From contig VHAX01000003.1 of NCBI GenBank assembly GCA_016872215.1, positions 72,820 through 123,345 of the forward strand: a stretch of 50,526 nucleotides of DNA. The letters run 5' to 3'. The position numbers and the translations under genes were made by a program. The notes under the pieces are model-generated. The model was not told the DNA's origin. It saw only the letters and a list, made by a program, of their open reading frames with translations, and ran no database searches. Every line of letters starts with the position of its first letter. Position 1 is the stretch's first letter. Below, one piece after another: positions 40,769 through 50,026 of the stretch. Origin of the DNA: Sphingomonadales bacterium. Lineage in GTDB: Bacteria; Bacteroidota; Bacteroidia; UBA7662.

Positions 40769-41415
40769 CCCCTGAAGTGTTTTTTGCCTTTGTATTTTGC
40801 TTTCCCCTTAAACGGCTTTTTGGCGCTTGGGGGAATTTGCTGGTGACCGCTGAAGGAGTTTCCGAGTACGGTATCCTCCGACGACAGGGAGATTTGTCCG
40901 TCCGACAATTTGCGCAGGTCTTGGAATACATCTTCGTCATTGAGTACGATTTTGTTCCAATTTCGGTAGCTCATTTTCATGAAGTAGGCAACTTGTTCCG
41001 CCAGCGCTTGTCGCTCCGGCCCTTCCGGCATGCTCCGGGTGGCGGAAATGAACTCTTCCACAATTTTTCCGTAGTGCCGGATCCTGATGTTCTGATTCGG
41101 GTATTCTGGGCTTTTGGAGGTGTGGAATATGGGTTCGTGATCGGGTTTGGGGAACGGACTATCCAATTCGACTCCTGCGCCGGCCATCAGATGAAGGTGG
41201 TCCCATAGTTTTTGTCGCTGGTCGCTCGCCTCCCGCGATTGGGGATTGAGCAGTGTCATCACTTCAATGATTTGATGTGCGGCGCGACTTCTCTCCTGTG
41301 CATCTGGAATTTCACGGAGGTGCTGTGCCATTCGGTGCACGTTGCGGCCGTATTCGGGCAGCAGCATATCGTCGTTTTGGGTATTGTAGCCCGGTCTGTG
41401 GGGGTTGGGATTCAT
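40765..41415 (-). CDS. DUF4290 family protein
   Basis: ATG 41415 (MNPNPHRPGYN) gives 216 residues; the codon before it is TTG and also in frame. The protein is cytoplasmic and helix-rich. The family core includes YGRNVHRMAQHLREIPD, RSRAAHQIIEVMTLLNP, WDHLHLMAGAGVELDSP, IRHYGKIVEEFI and VAYFMKMSYRNWN. The C-terminal tail is lysine/glycine-rich (KKPFKGKAKYKGKKHFRG), which suggests a nucleic-acid or ribosome contact. It overlaps uvrD/pcrA at its start and murA at its stop, so the three form one translation-coupled operon. No function is established for the family. Confidence 0.85.
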   Translation of the reverse strand: MNPNPHRPGYNTQNDDMLLPEYGRNVHRMAQHLREIPDAQERSRAAHQIIEVMTLLNPQSREASDQRQKLWDHLHLMAGAGVELDSPFPKPDHEPIFHTSKSPEYPNQNIRIRHYGKIVEEFISATRSMPEGPERQALAEQVAYFMKMSYRNWNKIVLNDEDVFQDLRKLSDGQISLSSEDTVLGNSFSGHQQIPPSAKKPFKGKAKYKGKKHFRG

Positions 41416-43826
41416 CAACCTATAATTTTCATGCGTGCAAATTTCAATAAAATTATCTTTTCTCCCTGCTGTACAAATCGAATGGTGGCTTTGTGGTCGG
41501 GTGCGGTTCCTTCGACCGACAAAACATCACCTTTTCCGAATTTCTGGTGCAGCACTTTCATGCCGGCTTTTAGGTTTGTGGTGTCGTCGGGCTCGAAGTG
41601 CACGAGGCTCGCTGATTCTTGAGGAGTGGGGGTGGGTTGCGACCGAACGGGCTTAAATATCGGTTTGCCGTATGAGCTCGGGGTATGGGGTAATGTTTTT
41701 CCAGATGCTGTTCCGAATTTGGGGGCAGTTTTGCCTGAAGAGGATCCGTATGAGTTTGGGCGGGCATTTCCGGTAGAATAATTCAAAGCACCGCCGGGGC
41801 GCATACCTGAGTAGCCTGTTCCATTTGATGTTTGTGCGCTTGCTCCGCTGCCTTTGCGCATTTCCAGGCAACTGGGGTCGAGTTCCGACAAAAATCGGCT
41901 AGGATCGGGCCACAGGAAGTTTCCGTGTCGGAAGCGGGTCTGAGCATAGGTGAGCGTCAGTTTTTTTTCCGCGCGGGTGATGGCCACATAAAACAGGCGT
42001 CGCTCTTCTTCTAAATCTGCCCGGCTTTCCATGCTCATAGATGAGGGGAAGAGAGCCTCTTCCATGCCGGCCACATACACATGGCTGAATTCGAGTCCCT
42101 TCGCTTGATGGATGGTCATAAGCGAAACTTTTTCGGGGTTTTCATCGTCCCCATCAAGGTCTGCATCGGTCAGCAGCGCCACATGCTGCAAAAAACCGGC
42201 CAGGCTTCGGTCGCGGTCCTCTACGTTGCCCGAGGCTGGGTCAATCTCATCTTCTTCTGTGTATTCGCGTATGGCATTGAGTAATTCTTCGATGTTTTGC
42301 ATTCGGCTGATGCCCTCCACGCTTTTGTCTTCAACGAGCAGGCGGTGGAGTCCGGTATGCTTCGACACGTGCTGGGCGACCTGATAGGCATCCTCCCGGG
42401 CGCTTATGGTTTGGAATCCGCGTATCATAAACACGAAATCGACGACCTTTTTCATGCCTTGAGGGGCCGGAGGTTGATCGGCCATGGCGCTTAGGAGGCT
42501 CCAGATTGTTTCATTTCGTTCACCTGCCCAGGCGTAGAGCCGGTCGAGGGTGGTCTTTCCGATTCCTCGTGTGGGGTAGTTGATGATCCGCCGCAGGGCC
42601 TCCTCGTCGGCCGGGTTCACGATCAGTCGGAGGTAGGCCAGCATGTCTTTGATTTCCTTGCGTTGGTAGAAGCTGAGTCCACCGTAAATCCTATATGGTA
42701 TGCTTTGGCGTCTGAGCGCTTCCTCCAAGGGCCGCGATTGGGCGTTGGTTCTATAAAGAATTGCGAATTCGCTGTAATTGAGTTGGTTGCGGAGCCGTGC
42801 TTCCATCAGATCGGAGGCTATGTATCGGCCTTCTTCGCCATCGCTGGCTGCCGACAACACCCTGATTTTCGAGCCTTGCTCATTGCCGGTCCATAGTTTT
42901 TTTTCGAATTGGTGGACGTTGCGGGCAATGAGGCTGCCTGCTGCCTGTACGATGTGGCCCGTACTCCGGTAGTTTTGTTCGAGGTGGAAGGTTTGCAGTT
43001 CGGGGTAGTCGTCCTTGAATTTTAGGATGTTTTGGATGTTGGCTCCGCGGAATCCGTAGATGCTCTGGGCATCGTCGCCCACCACGCATAGGTTTCTGTG
43101 AGCGGCGGCGAGCATTTTGATGATGCGGTATTGTGCAAGGTTGGTGTCTTGGTACTCGTCGACTAATATATACTGAAATTGATGCTGGTAGCGGTTGAGG
43201 ACCTCCGTATGTTGAGTCATCAGTTCGAAGGTCTTGAGCAGCAGGTCATCGAAGTCCATGGCCCCTGCGCGGAAGCAGCGTTGGGCGTATGCGCTGTAGA
43301 TTTGGTGGATGTGGGGTCGGCCGGCGGAAACGTCTTGTGCCAGCAGGTCGGTGGAGTTTGCGTATTGCCCGGGACCCATCAGGCTGTTTTTGGCAGATGA
43401 GATCCGGCTGTAGACATAGCCGGCTTTGTAGAGATCGGCATCGAATTGCATTTCGGCGACTAAGGTTTTGATGAGGCTTTTGCTGTCGTCGGTATCATAG
43501 ATGCTGAAGTGTGGGGTATACCCGATTTTTTCAGCTTGTCCCCTCAGCAAGCGGGCGAAAATGCTGTGGAAGGTGCCCATCCAAAGATGCCTCGCCTGTT
43601 GTCCCGCGATGCCTTCGATGCGGTTGCGCATTTCGAGGGCGGCTTTGTTGGTGAAGGTGAGTGCGAGTATCCGAAAGGGATCGATTCCTTGCTGCAGAAT
43701 TTGGGCTATGCGATAGGTAAGCACGCGTGTTTTTCCGCTACCGGCGCCAGCCACGATTATCACGGGCCCTTCGGTGCAGAGTACAGCCTGTTGCTGCGGT
43801 TCATTGAGTGCGTCGAGGTGTGACAT
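41415..43826 (-). CDS. UvrD/PcrA/Rep-type ATP-dependent DNA helicase
   Basis: This 803-residue superfamily 1A helicase acts in DNA repair and removal of stalled replication intermediates. Motifs seen in order: Q-motif LNEPQQQAVLC, Walker A VAGAGSGKTRVLTYR (I), TFTNKAALEMR (Ia), VDEYQDTNLAQY (II), VGDDAQSIYGFRGA (III), LEQNYRST (IV), VSLMTIHQAKGLEFSHVYV (V) and FYVAITRAEKKL (VI). After about residue 650 the tail is Gly/Ser/Pro-rich and poorly conserved, and it ends with a small Tudor-like domain (GMKVLHQKFGKGDVLSVEG) typical of PcrA. The gene starts at ATG 43826 and heads the operon with DUF4290 and murA. Confidence 0.95.
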   Translation of the reverse strand: MSHLDALNEPQQQAVLCTEGPVIIVAGAGSGKTRVLTYRIAQILQQGIDPFRILALTFTNKAALEMRNRIEGIAGQQARHLWMGTFHSIFARLLRGQAEKIGYTPHFSIYDTDDSKSLIKTLVAEMQFDADLYKAGYVYSRISSAKNSLMGPGQYANSTDLLAQDVSAGRPHIHQIYSAYAQRCFRAGAMDFDDLLLKTFELMTQHTEVLNRYQHQFQYILVDEYQDTNLAQYRIIKMLAAAHRNLCVVGDDAQSIYGFRGANIQNILKFKDDYPELQTFHLEQNYRSTGHIVQAAGSLIARNVHQFEKKLWTGNEQGSKIRVLSAASDGEEGRYIASDLMEARLRNQLNYSEFAILYRTNAQSRPLEEALRRQSIPYRIYGGLSFYQRKEIKDMLAYLRLIVNPADEEALRRIINYPTRGIGKTTLDRLYAWAGERNETIWSLLSAMADQPPAPQGMKKVVDFVFMIRGFQTISAREDAYQVAQHVSKHTGLHRLLVEDKSVEGISRMQNIEELLNAIREYTEEDEIDPASGNVEDRDRSLAGFLQHVALLTDADLDGDDENPEKVSLMTIHQAKGLEFSHVYVAGMEEALFPSSMSMESRADLEEERRLFYVAITRAEKKLTLTYAQTRFRHGNFLWPDPSRFLSELDPSCLEMRKGSGASAQTSNGTGYSGMRPGGALNYSTGNARPNSYGSSSGKTAPKFGTASGKTLPHTPSSYGKPIFKPVRSQPTPTPQESASLVHFEPDDTTNLKAGMKVLHQKFGKGDVLSVEGTAPDHKATIRFVQQGEKIILLKFARMKIIG

Positions 43827-43863
43827 ACGGGTTTTGGAGCTTTCCTTGGCGGAGGAGTGCCTG

Positions 43864-43871
43864 CAAAATTA
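43864..43871 (-). promoter_or_regulatory. -7 box of the helicase operon
   Basis: On the minus strand TAATTTTG is a perfect TAnnTTTG match, about 38 bp upstream of the helicase start. No good TTTG lies at the standard distance, so the promoter is moderately supported. Confidence 0.45.
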
Positions 43872-43948
43872 GGGGATGCGTGGGATGTCGGGTGTGGGAT
43901 GGAAGCGATTTATTTTGGGGATTCGAAACCAGATCGGCAGTGGTCGGT

Positions 43949-44599
43949 TTATGGGTCTGCCAGACACAGGAATTCTTCGAGTATCATAGCGGTGGCACCC
44001 CAGATGAAGTGTTCACCGAGTTGGAAGCCGGGGACTTCCTGCCTTCCCTCGGAGGTTTGGGTTGTTTTTTTGACTCTAATTCTGGGGTCAAGAATCTTTT
44101 TAAGGCTGGGTTCGAGTACCCGGTCCACCTCCTCCGATTGCCGGTTCCACTGGATTGGGGGGTTATGGAGGATGCCAGCAAAAGGGTGCACCCAATAGTT
44201 ACTTGGCGGTATGTAGAGTGGGGTGAGCGCGCCGAGCAGCTCAATTCGGGGATTCTCGAGCTGCAATTCCTCTTGGGTTTCGCGCAGTGCGGTTGCCTGA
44301 AGATGTTCATCATCTTGCTCCATCCTTCCGCCCGGGAAGCTGATTTGCGCACTGTGCACACCTATGTAAGCGCTTCTTTTGGTGAAGATGATGTGGATTT
44401 GTTCTTCCTTTAGGATTAGTGGGATGAGGACGGCGGCCATGTGCGGTTTTGCAGTGATCAGGGTTCGTTTGATGAGGTCTTCCCGAAATGGGGGGGCCAT
44501 TCGAATCATTGCCGGCAATCCGGGCAGTGTGCCTTGCAGTCCACGCCTGACCCGTTCGATTTGATTAGCTGTTGGCCCAAGAAGGGGTGGTCGGTTCAT
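43949..44599 (-). CDS. NUDIX hydrolase, CoA pyrophosphatase type
   Basis: This 216-residue cytoplasmic protein probably cleaves CoA or a similar nucleotide pyrophosphate. The CoA-type signature FTKRSAYIGVHSAQISFPGG precedes and overlaps the Nudix box GGRMEQDDEHLQATALRETQ, followed by EELQL. The Nudix box is intact in its metal-binding residues (RETQEE), but the glycine normally two residues after EE is Gln here (EELQL). The C-terminal part (IPPSNYWVHPFAG) matches the family's substrate loop. The gene is a single unit, divergent from the PA-domain gene at 44748. Confidence 0.87.
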   Translation of the reverse strand: MNRPPLLGPTANQIERVRRGLQGTLPGLPAMIRMAPPFREDLIKRTLITAKPHMAAVLIPLILKEEQIHIIFTKRSAYIGVHSAQISFPGGRMEQDDEHLQATALRETQEELQLENPRIELLGALTPLYIPPSNYWVHPFAGILHNPPIQWNRQSEEVDRVLEPSLKKILDPRIRVKKTTQTSEGRQEVPGFQLGEHFIWGATAMILEEFLCLADP

Positions 44600-44664
44600 C
44601 TGTACCTGTTATTATTGGGTAAATCTCTATTTTTGGGGTGGGGGATTTTTTCTCTCCGCAGGCT

Positions 44665-44716
44665 GCAATGATACAAGTCGTTGTTTGTAGAATTAGATAC
44701 TTTTTTGTATCATTGC
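44665..44716. repeat. 12-bp perfect inverted repeat over the promoter of the PA-domain gene
   Basis: GCAATGATACAA (44665-44676) is repeated inverted as TTGTATCATTGC (44705-44716) with a 28-bp centre. The right arm contains the whole predicted -7 box and the -33 box lies in the centre, so it may be an operator or a recombination/hairpin site. Confidence 0.75.
44684..44715 (+). promoter_or_regulatory. Bacteroidota-type promoter of the PA-domain T9SS protein gene
   Basis: TTTG (44684-44687), a 20-bp spacer and TATCATTG (44708-44715) match the consensus with one mismatch in the -7 box. Transcription would start near 44722, leaving a leader of about 26 nt. Confidence 0.5.
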
Positions 44717-44747
44717 CTAACTTCTTATTCACTTTTTTACGACCCAT

Positions 44748-46532
44748 ATGAAAAAAATATTACTTTTTTCCTGTTCTCTTTTTTGTACCGTTTGCCTGTC
44801 GATTTCTGCGCATGCTCAAGTCGTATGCTTTGTACTCAATCCACAGCCCATCCGTGGCAACTACGACATCGGGATTCCTGCATCGGGATGGGGCATTTCG
44901 CTCGATACGGTGGTGGCCACCGGCCGTTTGGTGATTGGTCGCAGTGCAGGTGGGACTGCGGCGGGTGACTCTCTCGCCTGCGATACAACTTTAATCAACG
45001 CGTCGGCGATTGCTGGTAAAATCGCGGTTTTGTACCGGGGCAGTTGCGAGTTTGGGGTGAAGGCCCTTGCGGCACAGCGCGCCGGGGCGATCGGTCTCAT
45101 CATCATCAACCACTCACCTGGAATCCTGAATATGGCCGGGGGTGGTGTGGGTGCTCAGGTGACCATTCCGCTTGTTTTGATTGGCAACGCTGAGGGGGCG
45201 CTCATCCGGCCTTATATCGATGGCGATTCGACTGTTGCGTTGATCGGACAAAAGCGCGGGGCGTTCCGCAACGACATTGGCTTTTCTACCGGTGATCTGA
45301 TTCGTCCGATGGATATGGCTGTTCCCCGCACACAGATTCAGGCTGTGGGTGACTACATCATGAAGCTGGGGGCCATCGTTCGCAATTATGGAATCGACAC
45401 GCAGAACGCCATCACGATGAATCTGCAAATCGAGCACACGAATTTGGCAGGGGTCACGAATCCAGTCTACAACCAGACGGCGACTTTCCCCACTTTGGTG
45501 CCTGGCGATTCATTTATTGTTCGCCTGAATGACTATGACCCATTGAATACACCTATGCCCATTACTGCTGGTCGGGGGTTGTATTCCCTGCGCTACAGTG
45601 TACAATCGAACTCCGCCGATGATTTCGATGCCGATAACCTGAATGTTCAGGGGTTTCACATTACTGATACCTTATACAGTAAGGTGCGTTTAGATGCCCA
45701 AATGAACCCGGTCACATCCGGTGGTGTTCGTCCGACCGACGCCACTTCTGGACCTTATGAATACGGGGTATTCTACTACTCTAAGGTGGGGGGTGAGACC
45801 AGGATTGATAAAATCAAGTTTGCGTTTGTGACCAATGTTGGCTTCAACCTGATCAATGAGACGGTGGTGGCTAAGGTGAGCCGGTGGGACGATGGCAACG
45901 GTAATGAGATGATTGACGCAGGTGAGGTATTCGACATCGGAGAGGGTTTCTATACGTATACGGATTCTCTCGGTTCAGGCTCCATTAAAACAGCCGACAT
46001 CACGGATATCGCCTCCCAAACCAATGGTGTCGTACTGGATACCGGGGTATATATACTATCGACTGTCTACACGGGTCCCCAAACAGGTGTGTTTACCTCC
46101 ATCGGCACGGGTCTGGATTATTCGGCTTCTTCGCCCGAATACAATCAGTACACATCCCCAGTTTATGTGTCGGCTTGGAATGCCAATGGCTTTGGAGCTG
46201 ATTATGTGCCTGTGATTGTGGCGGTAACCAGCGAGGCACCAGGGGTGAGCGTTCGCGATCAGGGGTTGGACGTTCATGATTTGAAGGTTTATCCAAATCC
46301 TGTTGGCGATCGCTTGTGGATGAATGCGATGGTTCGTCAGGGTATAAATCAACTTTCTTGGGAAGTGATGGACGCCGCCGGCAAAGTGATGACCCGCAGC
46401 GATGCGTCCGGCATTATGGATGGTCGCTGGAACGGTAGCCTCTCAACGGCTGAGTTGCCCGCTGGCATATACATCCTGCGCATGGACGCAGGAAGCAGCA
46501 GCCAGTTCCGCAAGTTTGTGGTTGTACATTAA
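44748..46532 (+). CDS. T9SS-secreted protein with PA domain
   Basis: The 594-residue protein has a signal peptide (MKKILLFSCSLFCTVCLSI, cleaved after AHAQ). Residues about 65-165 are a protease-associated (PA) domain: SAIAGKIAVLYRGSCEFGVKALAAQRAGAIGLIIIN and the VTIPLVLIGNAEGALI strand. The PA domain is not joined to a peptidase; no metal-binding HExxH or Ser/His/Asp catalytic motif is seen in the remaining 300 residues. They instead look like extracellular beta-sandwich domains, with an acidic Asp-rich loop (WDDGNGNEMIDAGE). From about residue 515 (LKVYPNPVGDR) a T9SS type A domain runs to FRKFVVVH. A strong terminator follows. The likely role is substrate or partner binding outside the cell. 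Confidence 0.85.
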   Translation: MKKILLFSCSLFCTVCLSISAHAQVVCFVLNPQPIRGNYDIGIPASGWGISLDTVVATGRLVIGRSAGGTAAGDSLACDTTLINASAIAGKIAVLYRGSCEFGVKALAAQRAGAIGLIIINHSPGILNMAGGGVGAQVTIPLVLIGNAEGALIRPYIDGDSTVALIGQKRGAFRNDIGFSTGDLIRPMDMAVPRTQIQAVGDYIMKLGAIVRNYGIDTQNAITMNLQIEHTNLAGVTNPVYNQTATFPTLVPGDSFIVRLNDYDPLNTPMPITAGRGLYSLRYSVQSNSADDFDADNLNVQGFHITDTLYSKVRLDAQMNPVTSGGVRPTDATSGPYEYGVFYYSKVGGETRIDKIKFAFVTNVGFNLINETVVAKVSRWDDGNGNEMIDAGEVFDIGEGFYTYTDSLGSGSIKTADITDIASQTNGVVLDTGVYILSTVYTGPQTGVFTSIGTGLDYSASSPEYNQYTSPVYVSAWNANGFGADYVPVIVAVTSEAPGVSVRDQGLDVHDLKVYPNPVGDRLWMNAMVRQGINQLSWEVMDAAGKVMTRSDASGIMDGRWNGSLSTAELPAGIYILRMDAGSSSQFRKFVVVH

Positions 46533-46849
46533 TCGGTATCGACAAGCGCTCAAGTGGGGTGGTGCACCGAAGTGCATCACCCTTTTTTGATTCTTGAGGA
46601 AGACAAATCCGGAATTACCGGAAATTTTTTGGATTTGAATCCAGAAAAGTTGTAATTCTTCTATTGTTGTTAAAAGTAGAGATCATCAAAACATAAGAAC
46701 TTTTTGTCGGAATCATTTCCCATGGGGGGACTGAAGGTTCTTAATGGGCTTGGTGTGTAGTTGCCAGATGGGGGAATCGATTGTGGGTAAGTTGTTGGGG
46801 GCGACGATTTGGATGGAACAAATACTGAAACCTCGATATTTGTAGTTCT
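46533..46849. other. 317-bp gap before parC
   Basis: The gap holds the terminator at 46557-46588 and, near its right end, a candidate -7 box GATATTTG about 20 bp before the parC start (one mismatch, poor spacing to the nearest TTTG). Nothing else is recognised. Confidence 0.5.
46557..46588 (+). terminator. rho-independent terminator of the PA-domain gene
   Basis: An 11-bp stem GGGTGGTGCAC/GTGCATCACCC (one wobble pair, loop CGAA) is followed by six T, starting 25 bp after the stop codon. Confidence 0.9.
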
Positions 46850-49681
46850 ATGAGTGACGAATCGGTTGGTATGTATGAGGGGTTTCCAGAGGAGGTAGCA
46901 GGGGGCGGGGGCGGCAGGTCTGAGGCCCGTCCGATTTCCGGTTTGTATGAGGATTGGTTCCTGGATTATGCCTCCTATGTAATTCTGGAGCGCGCAGTTC
47001 CAGCCATTGAGGATGGGTTGAAGCCCGTACAGAGGCGCATCCTTCATGCGATGGAGGTAATCGATGACGGGCGTTTCAACAAAGTGGCGAACCTCATTGG
47101 GCAGACTATGCAGTACCACCCCCATGGAGATGCCGCCATTGGTGAGGCATTGGTTGGGTTGGGACAAAAAGACCTGCTGATTGAGACGCAGGGCAATTGG
47201 GGAGATATGCGCACGGGCGACAGCGCCGCGGCTCCCCGGTATATTGAGGCCAGGCTCAGCAAGTTTGCCAAGGAGGTGGCCTTTCATGCACCCACCACGG
47301 AATGGCAGATGAGTTACGACGGGCGAAAAAAGGAACCCGTAACCCTTCCTATTAAATTCCCTTTACTGCTGGCTCAGGGTGTAGAGGGCATCGCGGTGGG
47401 ATTATCGACCCGGATTCTGCCCCATAATTTTGTGGAGCTGCTTGAGGCGGGCATCAAGATCCTCCGCAAGCAGATGGTGGAATTATGTCCCGATTTCCCG
47501 ACAGGTGGGTTGGTTGATGTGAGTGCCTACCAGGACGGGCGCCGCGGGGGTCGCATCCGGTGTAGGGCACGAATTGAGGAGCGCGATAAAAAGACATTGA
47601 TTATTAAGGAAATCCCTTTCGGAACGACCACGGGTGGGATTATGGAGTCGATCGTAAAGGCGAGCGAGGCCAACAAAATTAAGGTGAAGAAGGTGGTCGA
47701 CAACACCGCCCGAGATGTGGAAATCGAAGTACACCTTCCGCCCGGGGTGTCGCCCGACATCACTATAGATGCATTGTATGCCTTTACGGATTGCGAGGTT
47801 AGTATAGCCCCCAATTGCTGTGTTATATTAGATAATAAACCAGAATTTCTGGGTGTCACTGACTTATTGCGGAGCAATGTGCAGCAGACAATGCACCTGC
47901 TGAAGCGGGAACTGGAAATCAGGCTGGAGGAGTTGGAGAACGACTGGCATTTTTCATCCCTAGAGAAAATATTTATCGAAAAGAGGATCTACCGCAATAT
48001 TGAAGAGTGTGAGACCTGGGAATCCGTAATTCAGACCATTTTTGACGGTCTGCAGCCTTTTCTTCCGCTGCTGCGCCGTATTGTGATGGCGGAAGATGTT
48101 GCCCGGTTAACGGAAATCAAGATCAAGCGGATTAGTAAGTTTGATGCGTTTAAGGCCGACGAGCACATCCGTGGGGTGGAGCAGAATATGGAGCAAATTG
48201 GCCACGATTTGCAGCATATGGTGACCTATACGGTGTCCTACTACGAGAAACTATTGAAAAAGTATGACGGAGGTCGCGGGAGGAAATCGGAAATCCGGGT
48301 TTTTGATGCCATTCAGGCGGTTCAGGTTGTGGTGGCCAGCGAGAAGTTGTATGTCAATCGTGCGGATGGATTTGTGGGCTATGGGTTGAAGAAGGACGAG
48401 TATGTGACCGATTGTTCGCCCCTCGATGAGATCATTGTGGTTCGTCGCGACGGTAAGATGATGGTGACGCGCGTGAGTGAAAAGGGTTTTGTGGGCAAAG
48501 ACGTGTTGCATGTGGATGTATTTCGCAGGGGCGATGACCGTCTGACCTTTCACATGATGTATTTGGACGGTGAAAATGGCACAGTCTATACCAAGAGATT
48601 TCAACCAGGTGGGGTCACGCGCGATAAGGAATATGATCTCACGCGTGGCTCCAAAGGGAGCAAGGTGTTGTATTTCAGTGCCAATCCCAACTCCGAGTCG
48701 GAGGTTGTCCAGGTTTTTTTGAGTACCGCCTCCCGTGCGAAAAAGAAGGTCTTCGACTTTGATTTCGCTGAATTGGAGATTCGGGCTCGCTCGGCTCAGG
48801 GCAATATTTTAACCCGCTACCAGGTGAAGCGGGTTCTTTTTCGTGAACGGGGTGCATCGACCCTGGGTGGCCGCCATGTTTGGTATGATGAAAGCACCGG
48901 CCGTCTGAATGTGGATGCTCGTGGCCGTCTGCTGGGTTCGTTCGACTCGGGTGATTCCATTCTCGCGGTCTATAAAGAGGGCACGTATGAATTGACGAAT
49001 TCGGATCTCACCCATCGATTCGTGCCAGAACAGTTGCTGTTGCTTGAGAAGTGGGTGCCCACCCGCCCCATATCGGCCGTCCATTATGTTGCCGCCCAGA
49101 AGGCTACTTATGTGAAGCGGTTTTTGATTGAAACGGCCACGCTCGACAAACGGTTTTCTTTTATTTCAGAGTCTGCTGGGTCGAAGTTGTTGTTTGCCGA
49201 CTCGCGAAGCGGTCTGGTGGTGGAGTTTGTTGTTGGAAAAGGTAAGAAAGCGCAGAGTTCTATGGTGTCTTTATCTGAATTCATCGATGTGAAGGGATGG
49301 AAGGCAGTGGGGAATCGCCTGGCTTCGGATCTTCCTGTGTCGATTCGGTTGGTTTCTTTTTCCATGCCTGATGAGTCGACCTTGGCTGGATCGGCTCTTG
49401 TGGGTGATGGTGATGTAGTTAATTTGGAGGATGGGGGTTCACTTGCGTCGGTTGGTGTTGGACGGAGGGATTTGGATAAAGCGGAGTCGCCAGCAGGAGC
49501 TGGGGTTGAAGAGGGGGACGTGGATGAGGCGGAGTTGCCAGCAGGAGCCGCGTCCATTGACGACAGTTCCCGCTCCGGGGTTCATAATCCTACGGATGGG
49601 GCGGCGGAGGCAGAGGCCGGACAAGATTCCGGGGACAGAAACAGGCAAGGGGTGCCCCGTCAGTTGGGGCTATTTGACTGA
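46850..49681 (+). CDS. parC: DNA topoisomerase IV subunit A (ParC-like)
   Basis: This 943-residue subunit cuts and reseals DNA in partnership with ParE. The N-terminal winged-helix/tower core is intact: VPAIEDGLKPVQRRILHAM, the quinolone-region HPHGDAAIGEAL, and the catalytic Tyr131 in APRYIEARLSK. The C-terminal half lacks the canonical GyrA box, fitting ParC. At the position of the E. coli ParC Ser80 the residue is Ala (HPHGDA). The last about 90 residues are acidic, low-complexity and unusual: two copies of a (D/E)xxEL/SPAGA unit (AESPAGAGVEEGDV, AELPAGA) precede a family-typical end PRQLGLFD. The N-terminal extension (a run of five Gly) is also unusual. It is followed by a convergent YjbR gene, overlapping by 12 bp. 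Confidence 0.93.
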   Translation: MSDESVGMYEGFPEEVAGGGGGRSEARPISGLYEDWFLDYASYVILERAVPAIEDGLKPVQRRILHAMEVIDDGRFNKVANLIGQTMQYHPHGDAAIGEALVGLGQKDLLIETQGNWGDMRTGDSAAAPRYIEARLSKFAKEVAFHAPTTEWQMSYDGRKKEPVTLPIKFPLLLAQGVEGIAVGLSTRILPHNFVELLEAGIKILRKQMVELCPDFPTGGLVDVSAYQDGRRGGRIRCRARIEERDKKTLIIKEIPFGTTTGGIMESIVKASEANKIKVKKVVDNTARDVEIEVHLPPGVSPDITIDALYAFTDCEVSIAPNCCVILDNKPEFLGVTDLLRSNVQQTMHLLKRELEIRLEELENDWHFSSLEKIFIEKRIYRNIEECETWESVIQTIFDGLQPFLPLLRRIVMAEDVARLTEIKIKRISKFDAFKADEHIRGVEQNMEQIGHDLQHMVTYTVSYYEKLLKKYDGGRGRKSEIRVFDAIQAVQVVVASEKLYVNRADGFVGYGLKKDEYVTDCSPLDEIIVVRRDGKMMVTRVSEKGFVGKDVLHVDVFRRGDDRLTFHMMYLDGENGTVYTKRFQPGGVTRDKEYDLTRGSKGSKVLYFSANPNSESEVVQVFLSTASRAKKKVFDFDFAELEIRARSAQGNILTRYQVKRVLFRERGASTLGGRHVWYDESTGRLNVDARGRLLGSFDSGDSILAVYKEGTYELTNSDLTHRFVPEQLLLLEKWVPTRPISAVHYVAAQKATYVKRFLIETATLDKRFSFISESAGSKLLFADSRSGLVVEFVVGKGKKAQSSMVSLSEFIDVKGWKAVGNRLASDLPVSIRLVSFSMPDESTLAGSALVGDGDVVNLEDGGSLASVGVGRRDLDKAESPAGAGVEEGDVDEAELPAGAASIDDSSRSGVHNPTDGAAEAEAGQDSGDRNRQGVPRQLGLFD
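49462..49547 (+). repeat. 48-bp duplicated segment inside the parC tail
   Basis: A unit encoding (A/E)(E)(S/L)PAGA with preceding (D)LDK/DVDE occurs twice with a spacing of 48 bp; the shared core includes GCCAGCAGGAGC. It accounts for part of the extra acidic sequence before the normal ParC C-terminal motif. Confidence 0.7.
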
Positions 49682-50026
49682 GCGTTTCTTGCTGGGCCGT
49701 GCGGGTCCTGAAGCCGCTACCAATTCAAATGATTCCCGGATCATAGTTTCGATAAGGGTTTTCGGCAATTTACCATTTAATCGGATTGTGTTCCAGTGTT
49801 TTTTATTCATGTGATAACCGGGTAGCACATCTTCCGGGAATTCATCCCTGAATTGAATGGCTTTTTCGGGATTGCATTTCACATTGCAATAATCAGCCTG
49901 CTCGAGGTCGATGATGAGATATATTTTGCCCCCAATGCGAAACACCAGATTCTCTGCTCCGAATGGAAAATCTTCAGTGGTGCTCTCAAGAGCCATACAA
50001 AATTCTCGGAGTTCTTCAGGGTTCAT
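49670..50026 (-). CDS. YjbR/MmcQ-family protein
   Basis: This 118-residue protein belongs to the YjbR (CyaY-like fold) family of small cytoplasmic proteins, sometimes called MmcQ-like DNA-binding. Recognised blocks are REFCMALESTTEDFPFG near the start, LVFRIGGKIYLIIDL, ADYCNVKCNPEKAIQFRDE and the C-terminal HMNKKHWNTIRLNGKLP. The function is not established. The 3' end overlaps the parC stop by 12 bp in convergent orientation. Confidence 0.88.
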   Translation of the reverse strand: MNPEELREFCMALESTTEDFPFGAENLVFRIGGKIYLIIDLEQADYCNVKCNPEKAIQFRDEFPEDVLPGYHMNKKHWNTIRLNGKLPKTLIETMIRESFELVAASGPARPSKKRSVK

